Source: Serinus canaria
Lineage: Eukaryota; Chordata; Aves; Passeriformes; Fringillidae
Direction of reading: 5' to 3'
Length of the DNA stretch: 64,000 nt
Assembly (NCBI RefSeq): GCF_022539315.1
Contig: NC_066316.1
Coordinates: 34,473,245 to 34,537,244, forward strand
Below are positions 40,069 through 50,800 of the stretch, piece by piece. The notes beneath the pieces were generated by a model, which saw only the letters and a program-made list of their open reading frames with translations, made no database searches and was not told the origin of the DNA. The position numbers were made by a program, and so were the translations under genes. The stretch's first letter is position 1. The number at the start of each line of letters is the position of its first letter.

Positions 40069-40189
40069 CTTGTGGGCAGGGTGCAGCAGCCATCGGCCGT
40101 CAGCCTGACTTGGGTTTCATAGCTATCCAGGGGGCAAACAACTTGCTGAACAGGAGGGCATTCGACTGTGCTGCAATCCACACTGAACA
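40069..40189 (-). CDS. CRIM1: CRIM1 exon (probable exon 4): first half of second 12-Cys module
   Basis: This 121-bp exon follows a CTTCCTCCATAG acceptor. Two leading bases complete a Val codon, followed by FSVDCSTVECPPVQQVVC, and later the run YETQVRLTADGCCTLPT; it ends with AG, the first two bases of an Arg codon, before the donor. Phase is 1 in, 2 out. It holds five cysteines, spaced exactly as in the first half of the exon at 47021-47263. Match to human CRIM1 is close. The donor reads AG|GTTGGT, which is weak (T instead of a purine at +3, G instead of A at +4), although it opens a 16-kb intron. The frame is nevertheless continuous with the exon at 23958-24079, which supports this border. 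Confidence 0.94.
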
Positions 40190-41490
40190 CTATGGAGGAA
40201 GGGAAGAAGAACATTTCTTTTACTCATGCTTTAGAAGCTTTCTGCAAATTACTTCCTCATAAGCAACCACTTATTGCATCAGCCTTTTAAGTCACAAAAA
40301 TTATCCAATGAAATGTGTGCTTGCTGGGTAACATTACAAAAAGCCTCCCTTTCTCTTTAAGACTCACTTTTTAAAATTATTAGGAAGCAACTGAACTGAT
40401 AATAGTTAATAAAAATTTACAGAAGTTAGACAGGCAACCTTACACAATAATTAAAACCGTGAATATTAGCTAATTGAAGCACCCTAGTTATGGAAGAATA
40501 TATATTCCCTCCAGCTTTTAAAATGGTAAACAATTAATTGTTTTATTTTTAACTGATTAAAGTCTGTTTCAACAGCAAAATACTTGGGTTACAGGAAGAA
40601 AAAAGAAATACACTACAGATATACATGTGCATATTTAATATACATTTTTAAGGACTATTTTATTAGGTTGTCTTGTTTGTATATTTATATATGGCAAAAA
40701 TGAAATGCAAGTTAACAAATCTTTCTGCATTAGTGAGAAGAAGAATTCTACTTAACAAGAAAAACTGACCGACAGTTTTTAGAAAGCAACAAATGCCTAA
40801 AAATCCAAAAGAAAAAAAAACCAAACCAGGCTAAATATATATTTAATGTTCTAAGTTATACTTAGGAAAGCTAAAACACATCTTGCTCTTACTTGGTTCT
40901 AAGTCTTCCATGTAACAAACACTACCAGCTCAGGTAACATGTATCTGCTAGGCCTTTTCATAATTATACTTAGAAAGTGCAGAATAAAACACAGTTCCCT
41001 CTCTAAGAAATGAGCTACTTTCTGACTGAGCAAGAAGGATGAACAGAATATTATCAGGCCGTAAATTATGCAGCACAGTATCCCTGATTACTGATTAAAC
41101 TTCACTGTAGTATTGACACTATCACAGCACCTTTACGAACTACTAAAGCAGCTTAACAAAGCTACCCACATTTCTTGCAAGAGCTCATAACCTTCAAAGG
41201 GCCATTTTTCCTCTCCTGGTTGCACATTTTTCAAGCTTGATCCTCAGTGCTACACAGCAATAACTGATTCTGTCATGTGAACCATCAGGTTCAGAATTAC
41301 ATCTGCTCTTCCTATTTCCATTGCAGTGGTTACAGTGTGATAGTACATGGCTCATTAACACTGAAAAGCAGCCCAGACTGTCTTTTTTAATCAAGTACAA
41401 ACTTCAAAAACATTACAAACAAACCCCAAGTTAAGACTACTCAAACTTTTTCTCTTTATCATTATTAGATTAATTATCATATATTAGATT

Positions 41491-41867
41491 AATCATAAAG
41501 CAGCCAAGGTTGGACAGACCTCTTAGAGGTTCCCAAGCCAGGCCCTGTAGATCTGGCTGCCCCAGATTATGCCCAGGTGGCTTTTCAATATCTCCATGGA
41601 TGGATGGAGACTCCACTACCTCTCTGGGAAAACTGTGTCAGTGCCCAGTGCTCATTGTGAAAAAGGTGTTTCCTGAAGTTCAGAGGGAACCTCCTGTGTT
41701 TCTATTTGTGCCTCTTGCCTCTCTGGTCCTGTGACTAGGCACCACTGAAAAGAACCTGGCTCTGCTTTTACACCCCCTTCAGGTGTATTGAGGAGATCTC
41801 CTCTGAGCCTTCTCTTCTCCAGATGCTACAGTCCCATCTCTCTCACAGTTTCCTCACAGGAGAGAGA
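41491..41867 (-). mobile_element. CR1 retrotransposon fragment
   Basis: About 375 bp of reverse-complement CR1 sequence, beginning with a decayed tail (AATCATAAAG) and including GGAGACTCCACTACCTCTC, GTTCAGAGGGAACCTCCTGT, GGTCCTGTGACTAGGCACCA and GAGCCTTCTCTTCTCCAG. The element is oriented on the minus strand and 5'-truncated. It is a different CR1 subtype from the copy at 33824. Confidence 0.92.
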
Positions 41868-43743
41868 TGAAGACAGCTAAGAAATGAAAAATATTTGAAA
41901 AAGGAAAGAAATTCCTACTTTCTTCCAGATTTAAATGGGTTTCTCAAACTGAAAAAAAGTATTGACAGAAACTAACAGATAAGCTGAAAATATTCTGAAA
42001 AATAAGCTGAAAAACCCTGCCATGGTTGCAGACCCTGACATATCTGCAGTCACGTGCTACCTCCTTTGTAGATTCCAAAACCAAAGGTTTTGAAACTGCT
42101 AATGAAACCAGGTGAATAAAACTTTCTAGTAGAGTAAGTTATCAAAGTACACTAAGTGTGTTATGTTTCACCCTGACACATTTCAACTAATAACATGGCT
42201 GGCTCTTAAACTAATACAATGTACAGTTTTTAGGGCAAGATCTAAATAAATACCTAAGCATCGAATGGTGAAGAAGCAAGTCAGTATTTGTATTTCTGAT
42301 GAAACAGTGGCTCAGCACAGGCTAAGGCTTCAAAAGTTGCAAATTTCTGAGGGCTCAGTACAAGGATACAGAGTCTGCTTTTACAGCGTGGAAGTATCAC
42401 ATGACATCCTCTGCTTTCAGTTCAGATGCATTTCAACTCATGAACAGCACAACACAACATAACTACACATGATACTGGCAGTCACACTGTCTGCCATGGG
42501 AGAAGTAGAAAGGAAGTATCTTCCCATGACAAAGCTTTGTCCCTTTTACATTCCATGAAACTCAGAACATATTACATACAACAACAGCATTCCTAGATCT
42601 TCAATGCAGCTATCTCACTGCCTGAACCACTTCCTTAAATGCCCGATCCCAGGCATTTCCCAACATGGATCTCCACATTTGTTGATTTTTCCCCTCCCTC
42701 ACCTTCATTGCCAACTGAAAAGCCATTTCTCCAGCTTCATTAGAAATGTATCTATAATTCTTCCTCACTCTTTCTGTCCAATCCTTTCCAACTCCTATCT
42801 CAAGTTCTGTCAACATAAGCTTTTAACAAAGCATGCAACAAAACAATGTAAGTACTATTCTGCAAATAACAGAGTACGAAAGAAAAACATTATAGAATTC
42901 TATTTCTCTAAGCTCTTTATAAAAACTTGATTTTGCTGACCCTTGTCCTTAGTGCAAGACTGTATAAGCTCCAGATCTGATTTTCAACACTGAAGCTGGA
43001 TCAGGGTGGAGCACAAGCTCCTTCCCTGTGCGTCATTACACACTACCTACAAAATTATGCTGCCAGTCTCAGACTTTCCATCAACCCTGACTGCACAGAA
43101 TTCCCCAAAGAAGTAAGGCAAACAATAACATTTTCTTTACAATTGTGCTTAAACCAGTATTTGATAGAGGAAAAAAAAAAATTTCAGGCCATGCTGGAGA
43201 TGAGTGAATGAAAGCTCTGCCAAAAAGACTTCTGAAAAATGACAAATGAGTAGTCCTTTCAACACAGGTTATATCTATCATGACAGACATTTCCCAATGC
43301 TTTCCCAAAGATGTCAGAAACTAAAATAATGACACTCTCCATTGCACCATATGCAACAACAAAAATTATCAAAAAACGTACAACAAGCATCTGTTGGACA
43401 ACTGCCAAAGTAACTATTTAGCTTGTTTTATTCAGAAGTGACAGCTAGAGTTCCTACCAACACTTCAGCAAAAAACATTTTAATTTAGATTTTAACTCAA
43501 TCATGTTTATACAAGCAAACATGATTTTAAAAATGTCCCTGTTCATAGTTCATGTTCCTAGCACATACACTCCCACAAATCTTGTTTTGGGTTATTTTTA
43601 TTTTTGCTGCTAACACATTATGCAGTTCTATTTGAGATTGCTCATTCAAACTATCTCTAAGAAAAAAAAAAATTGAAAATATGTTTTGAGAAATGTAATC
43701 CCCATCTTAAAACTAAATTCAATGCAAATTGACTAAATTCCCT

Positions 43744-43750
43744 ACTGTGA
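43744..43750 (+). repeat. Target-site duplication, left copy
   Basis: The 7-bp sequence ACTGTGA sits directly beside the left end of the solo LTR and is matched exactly at 44520-44526 on the other side. Extending to 8 bp introduces one mismatch. Confidence 0.7.
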
Positions 43751-43751
43751 A

Positions 43752-44519
43752 TGGACAGTTACACACGTGTTGTGTCCGATCGGCTGTGTGTCTCTGTCGG
43801 ACATGCGTGGGGTGGTTCGCGTGGGACGGTTCGCAGGCAGCCCGCGATGAACAGACGAGTCTGGACTCCTCTATAGTTCAGTCTTCAGGTTGTTTATTAA
43901 AGCTTATCTCTAAGGTTTTTGTTCTGCCCAGCCGAGATCTGACCAGCAAGGCAGCCACAAGCACTCTCTGCCCCTTTAGGGCGGTCGTACATTCTTATAC
44001 TGATAATTGCGTATGTGATATTTACAATTTTTCCCCAATACCCATCACCTTTATTAAACAGTGCACTTTTAGTATGAACCAATCTAAAATGCACACATCA
44101 CAGAGAAGATGGATGACAAGAAGAAGGAGAAAAGCCACGAGGTCGGGCCTGAATCCTCCATCTTGCCTCCATTAGACCCCCCTCTACCAAAATCCTAAAA
44201 TCTATGTTCTATTCTATAAAAACACCTGCCCTACACCATTCAAACCTCTGAAACTTCTATATCCTCATGCTTTGATAGCACGACCCTTGAAGGGTCAAAA
44301 TTAAGCCACCAGGTGCCTTTGGCTACATTCCAGGACTTCTGAGCCCCCCGAGGGGTCTCCCTGGGACTCAGAGCATCCGAGGTGATGCGCTGAGTTCCCA
44401 CAGTGTTGTAGGAATAAAAGAGGTTTCTTATGGAACCAAACCAGGGTTGTCTCATCTCTGAGCTTTGCAACCACAGTAAAACAATGAGCATGACACACTT
44501 GCTCTCAGTAGGTGCCACA
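43752..44519 (-). mobile_element. Solo LTR of an endogenous retrovirus
   Basis: A 768-bp element, read on the minus strand, starts TGTGGCACC and ends CTGTCCA, so it has TG...CA ends. It is flanked by ACTGTGA at 43744-43750 and 44520-44526, a 7-bp target-site duplication. Inside, a TATA-like TATAAG box (43994-43999) lies about 100 bp before an AATAAA signal (43893-43898), followed by about 140 bp of U5-like sequence. This gives a U3-R-U5 layout. No gag, pol or env sequence and no second LTR is present, so it is most likely a solo LTR left by recombination. The U5 part is full of CpG dinucleotides, unlike its surroundings, which suggests a fairly recent insertion. Exact family not assigned. Confidence 0.8.
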
Positions 44520-44526
44520 ACTGTGA
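44520..44526 (+). repeat. Target-site duplication, right copy
   Basis: ACTGTGA directly beside the right end of the solo LTR, identical to 43744-43750. Confidence 0.7.
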
Positions 44527-47020
44527 TGAGATACTTGGTGAAGCAACAGGTAAGACCATTTAAAGCAAATTTAGCTGGAGTTTAATAGACATCAACGACT
44601 AAGCTACGAAGTTTCTTCAGTATTCATTTTAACTGAACACCAATGCCTTCACAATTGTATTCCTAAAGTAAAAGGAGCAGAAGAGGAAGTGGATCTCAAA
44701 ATGAATAATTTTATTTTTATTCTAATATTTAGTGTTGAGGAAACACTTTCTTTTCCTTTCACTAACTCCATTGCCAATCACAGCACTTGAACACACGCAG
44801 TTCTCAGCAGAAGGTTCCCAACTCAAATGCCAGAGTTAACTAGAGAGCAGTGATATTTTTTTTAAGGAACAGAAATAAACACAATTTATGTTTTAATTGC
44901 ACAAGACCTTTATCTTGGCATACAGCAGCACTGCTGTCATAGGAAGTAGTCCTCCCAGCTTTATTTCCACCAAAAAGCCCTTGCTGGTGCAAAATCTTTG
45001 CATAACCTATTGAGGCTGGTTATGCAGACATGGAGGTGCAGGAAGAGTGTTCTGGAAGCATAACATACAGAACTAATGTTTTTAGGTCTGTGGCAAATAA
45101 CAGAAACATATTTTTCTCTGTTCAACATGTTAACTCCATGGACTTGCTGACATATTCAGTAAAACTGATGACAGCAGCCTCACAAGAGTCTCTCCATGAA
45201 TACCAACCTCCCTCTTCCTCTGTTCATCACCCATATTTTTCTAGCAATATGGCATTTCAGTAAGTTCATACAGCTCAGTTTCTCTCTCACTCTTCTTGCC
45301 TACAGTTCTTCAGGATACCGAGTCAAACTCCAAAGATGCAGGGTTTATTACCAGGTCTCTCAGCTTCTAAGCCCCATTTGCAAAGCTCTACGTTTCCCTT
45401 AAATGCCGTCAGTTTCTTTCCTTCCCCAATCTCTTCAAAGCCTCTGCTCTTCTATCCTCCTAACACACATCTCCATTTTCCCAGTCCCATGTACCTTCAC
45501 CTCTTACAACTCCCTACAGCAAAAAATACAAACCTCTTCAGAAAACAATACAGACAGAGTTACATAAATTCACTAATGTGATAGAGAATCATATCCAATT
45601 TGAAGACTCTGTAAAACTAGAAAGTAGAAAACAGCTTTCAAGAAGTCATTTCCATGGGCAAGTCTGGATGGATTTATTTGCCAGCTACAAGATGGGAATT
45701 CAAATAGAGGACATGATCAAAGCTAAAATTTCTTTTGAAAATGATAAATAATCCAAAGTCAGCACAACAAAATTCAGTGAAGGCATAATTGAAGTATATA
45801 GGAGGAATTAAAAAGTACAAATATATGAGTAGTTCAGTAGCACTCATACTACAGAAAGATCCTGGCATCACAGCAGTTCACCAACTAGAAATACTTCTTG
45901 TAAAACAGTTACAATCTTATTTAAAGTTTTGCATGACAAACAGAGGGCAATTATTGTAAAGTATTTAGTGCTGATGAAGAGTCTCCCAAAATCTTAGTCT
46001 GCTTTTGCATACCACATGCTAACGTGTGGATTCACTGTAAAAAACTTCTAGAAAGGAAACATAACCAGGGAGGAGTCAAGAAAGACCATGTCACAAGAAA
46101 TTACAGCTACTTCTAGATGAAAGAAGCCCATGGTGACAAAATTTTTCAGGGCAAAAAATTATAGTAAAAAATTTGTTCCCAACTACTGAGGACAGGGTAC
46201 AAAAAAGTTTGTTTAGATTTCCACACAGATTTGCACTAAATATTAGGGAAAAAACACAAAGAGAAGCACTAGACGATACAAAGACTGCAGTCTTCTTCTG
46301 TGGAAGATTTAGGAAAATGTTAAACAAGCATAGGAAAGGCACTGTTTAAGCTCACTTGAAATATAGCACTGTTTGCATATAATGTTTTGGATTATACCAT
46401 TTTATATGCTTGCTTTCAGTCCTCTGTTTTGACTATTTATCTTACCAAAGCCCGGATCAAAGAGTGAATTACATCTTCCACTTCAGTTGGAATAATAAAT
46501 CACAAGAAAGTGTGATTTGTGTTCTCATGAAATGGAAGATGAGTAAACATTGAAAATGTTGTACAGTTTTTTAGAATGCCCACATAATCCTTTTGCTCTG
46601 CAGTTTTTAAGGGCCAACACTTGAAAATCTAGAGAGATCTTAAAACAGAAATCCTAATTCCCTGTTCACACACAATGTATTCCTACTATGAAAAAGCTGT
46701 GTATAATCTAATCAATATATAAAGCATGTCACTTGCACTAGTAGCATTCATTGGCAGAAATGCAATGTTCTCACTAGGTTACTTTTCCCTTGCTGCTCAG
46801 TTTAAATTAATGTCTAAAGAAAAACGAAAGTAAAATTTACCATAATAATTTTACCCTGTGGTTTTTTTAATGGGTATTGCCTACAGATACAATACTTAAC
46901 TTTCAAGAATAATCAGAAGAATTTAGAAGTTCTATAGGCTTTCCTGGATGAAATTATATACATTATTTTACTTGTTAGCAAAAATTGAAAAATGGGAAAA
47001 GAAATTGTATCTACTTTTAC

Positions 47021-47263
47021 CTGGCTTGCATTCATAGAGATCACAGCATTCCCCTGGCTTTCCTGATGCCTTAGAAACCAATATATTCAAATAGCCAGGC
47101 TGGCAAACCTTCCTCAAGCAGCCTGCAGGATTACACACACAACGGCTTGGGAGTGGGCAGCATTCACCAGGGGGTGCATAGCCTTCAATCAAGATGGAAT
47201 CTTCTGGACATCGAGGAGAAAACTGGACCTCACAGCGAGCCTTGGAGCAATCAGGTTTCTCTT
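47021..47263 (-). CDS. CRIM1: CRIM1 exon (probable exon 3): first 12-Cys module
   Basis: This 243-bp exon starts after a CCCTTTCAG acceptor. Two bases complete a Glu codon, then EKPDCSKARCEVQFSPRC, PGECCPLPSRCVCNPAGC, LRKVCQPG, and GKPGECCDLYECKP; it ends with the first base of the next codon before a GTAAAA donor (phase 1 in, phase 1 out). It contains twelve cysteines and is almost identical to the human CRIM1 segment between the IGFBP-like domain and VWC1. The module has no widely used domain name that I can assign; its second half (CCxLPxRCxC ... PGxCCDxxEC) resembles CCN/VWC-like cysteine-rich repeats. The same module occurs again, split over the next two exons. The exon is symmetric, so skipping it would keep the frame. 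Confidence 0.97.
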
Positions 47264-47837
47264 CTGAAAGGGAGAGAAAAATCATCATGCCATACGTGTC
47301 AGTAAAACACTGAAGTTGTGAAGATCGACTCAGATAAAAGCTCCCTCTCTTCTCCCTGCCCCCTTCAATAAAAAAGGAGACAGCTGCTGCTGAACTGATT
47401 AGCAACAATTACCAAATATCCTTAAAAACTATAGTTATTTGCAAGATGCCAGGTGTCTTATGAAATATTTTACAAAATTTCTAATTTGCGCAAGGTGAGT
47501 GATGGCTGAACCCACACAGTCTCAACCAGAGCTGTGAACTTGCATTTGGCCAGGATGTTAAGAAACAACTTGTCATATCATGTCAGCCCTGATGTTCACA
47601 CCTATTACTTTAGTTTCCTAAGACCTTCCATTATGGACTGATTTAAATTGCTTGATTTATTAACCTGAACTGAGCTCTCACACATTCAAAAAGCAAGCTG
47701 AAAGTTCAACAGCTAGCATATTTGAATACTTTGGCAGAAAAGGATTTTTCCTGTACATACTCCCAATGTTCACATTAGAAGTGTTCCTACATACTTCAGC
47801 AGCTCGAACACTAAGAGATATGAGGTTTTACTATGGT

Positions 47838-47899
47838 GATGATGAGGTTTGTTGATGGTCCTTATGCATCCCTTCTAACTCAGGATATTCTATGATTCC
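47838..47899 (+). mobile_element. Short CR1 3' end
   Basis: About 60 bp in + orientation ending in CTAACTCAGGATATTCTATG and ATTC, the usual CR1 3' terminus with a single tail unit. Only the very end of the element is present. Confidence 0.65.
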
Positions 47900-50800
47900 T
47901 TCATGTACAAGTAATTTGTGTTTTTTCTTAAAAGCATCAAAGGTTACTAACCTAAATGTGCTACTAGATAGCATTATAGCTCTTTTCTTACACTTAAAAA
48001 TCCTACTATTTCCATCTATCTTTAAACAGCCTTGACTAGACATGTATTTTGCCTAGAACTTTAAATAACATTTTTAAGACCAATTTTTTTTTTTTCAAAC
48101 CTACCCTAATGTTTAGGTTCTTATCTGCTTTATTAAACACATTGTTCAGACAGAACAATGGTTACTGGTTACGGGGGCTCACTGCAGAGTTTATATTGTA
48201 TATAAACAATACATAACATACTAGTTTCAGTACTGTATTGATAGCCTTTAGTTTATGCATGTAATAAAAGGCTTGACACTCAAGCTTTTAAAATTATTTT
48301 AATTTTCCACTGCATGTTTGCTCAACACGCACGGAGTAGTGATAGAACTGTTGCAGTAGCAGACCTTAAAGTACATACTCATGATAGGCTCTTGACAGAC
48401 CACTTGTTCTCCCTTAAATTCCCACTGTTCATAACTTTATGTGCCCTAGCATTATGCATCCACTGATCTTCCAATTTCCATGACTAATAGATAATCCCAT
48501 CCTCATGCAATCTCTCTCATGAAAATACTTTGGATTATAAGTATTTTAAATAGTTGACCTGCTCTTTTTCACTTGACTGCATTTACACACACATATATAT
48601 ATAGATATAAGTCCTTAAGGACTGCTCATATAATTCAATACAAATGAAATTTGAGCCACACAATTGGTCAAATACATGAAAAACTATTTTTGACCAATTT
48701 GGCTAACTCTCCAAAAGGCAAGTTTTGTCAGAAATGCACATCAAACTGTTCAAATTCAGACTATTCAGGACTGTAGATGCATCATATTTGAAGACCAATG
48801 CAAAGCCTGCTGCTGGAGTTGGTAAGGTCACCCAGCAATGATATGAAAACAAGGATGTGTCACTACCAACATATAAGAAGCATCACAGGCCATAGAAGAG
48901 AGAAATTTAAAATAGAGAACCATGACAAGTACTTTTGTATGAAATATTCACTCAGTGTTTTGCAGTTATTTTTGACAGCCTATTCCATGTTAGAGTATTG
49001 TACCTAATGGAGTTCAAGGTTACAGACTGTGACAGGACTCTTGTATAAAGCCAGCACCATTTTCAGAGAAAATTATTTAAACATAACCACCACCTCACAA
49101 AAGACATGTTTATGTTTTAATTCCAGGTAATGTAACACCAGTAGATATTTATAAACCTAAGGTTTTCTTCTTAATCCAGTGTCACTAGTACATTTGTACT
49201 TCAGAGTCCTAAAAAATTAATAGATAAAACCCTACTTATGACTTCCTATTAATACTCATGTAAATATTGTGCTTCCAAATTACATCTCAAACTATGTACA
49301 TGTTGAAACATTCCTCTCCCAATACACAAATGCAACTGAGCAACAGGAAAGTCAAACACATTCAACCAAGCTGGATCAACCAACAGACAATTATCTTTCA
49401 TCTTCCCAAACTCTAGCCCCCTAGCATAGCCAAAATCAGGTTAAGAAATTTTTTGCAGACTGTGTCATAATTTGTTTCTTGATTTAGGTGCTGTTTTTCT
49501 TTATGGAAAGCAGCTACTGACTAAAACAATGTGTGGTCAGCAGTACATTAAGTGTTTCCTTAAACATCATCTTTATCTAGAACATGAAAAAGCAGCAGCT
49601 CCAAGTGTAGCATTCCTACTTGTTAGTTAAAGCTTTAATCAGCTAGAATCATGCTAGTGTAATTGCTCTCCAAGTCCAGAATTCACTGTAATAGAAGAAG
49701 ATGGGAGATTAGTTTTACTGCATCGGTAAAAGCTGATGTAGGCTCCTCATTTTGACACCAAGTTTGGACAAAAGACAGCAACCACTCAGAAAAGTTTCAA
49801 GGTTTTTCTTCTTGTTATCTCAGCAAATGACAAAATCTTCTCTACCAGAGATTCATTACACTAAACTAGTTCTACCTTTTCATTACTTTGTCAAGGAAGG
49901 CACTGAAATTTAATCTGTTCTCAAAATAAATTATAAACATTAATACAGCCATAAATGTCACTGCTTTAGCAGAATTCCTGATTTAATTCCAATATATACA
50001 GCTATTTAAGATTTCATCAAACAAGAACTGTTTAATAGCTTTTTTTTCCCTTTATTAACCAACATTTCTATACCTTACAAAAGGAACATTAAAAAAAACC
50101 CATGTAAGAACAAAATAATTAAAAATACACCAACAGCCTCAAAAGACAGGTAGCAGGGTAATGCCAAGCTGTATTCCACAAGAAAACCCTGTGAAATCAC
50201 TCAGGAGTGCTATTTCTGCAACTTTGCCCCTTTTACATAACAGACAGTTTCAAAGCAGATTCTCAGCAGACCAAAGTGGATTCACAAGAGCCTACTGCCT
50301 CTCTGTCAAATAGACACATACACTACAAAGCACCAACCTGTCCCCTGGATGTTTTAAGCTATTGCCTATTACACAAATCAGGTTCATCCTGACCAACATC
50401 TTCACAGTCAAACAACGCATCAGGACTTAAACTCCATTTTGATAATTAATAGAATATAAACAAATAAATATTATGTGTGTCCAGAAACAGGAGAACTTCA
50501 TTTTTCAAAGCACTGTGCTGAACCTAAAAAATTAGGCTTTCGAGGAAAGGGAGAACTCTACATAGGACTATATAGATGACTTATTATGAAACAAATTAGT
50601 ACAGCAAATATATACATATTCCTGAATAACAGGGCATCTCTTAGGGCAGATTACACCAGATACACGTGTCCCACGGTTCGCACACAAAGTGCAAATTCCT
50701 TCACAAGAAGAATTTCATACAACCCTAACTACTGTGGAGACAGTAAAATTGCTATAGCATAAACCTCAATCTCATTTCAATATGCCCTTTATAAAAATAC

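Larger units (their letters stand above)
40190..47020 (-). other. CRIM1: Intron between the two copies of the 12-Cys module (6,831 bp)
   Basis: Intron with donor GTAAAA and acceptor CTCCATAG. It carries a CR1 fragment (about 41491-41867) and a 768-bp solo LTR (43752-44519). The 148-codon + strand frame at 43729-44175 lies inside the LTR and is not a gene. The rest is AT-rich unique sequence without coding signal. Confidence 0.88.

Noticed and set aside
43729..44175. 148-codon + strand open frame
   Set aside because: It lies almost wholly inside the solo LTR, antisense to the LTR's own transcription signals, and shows no retroviral or cellular protein motif.
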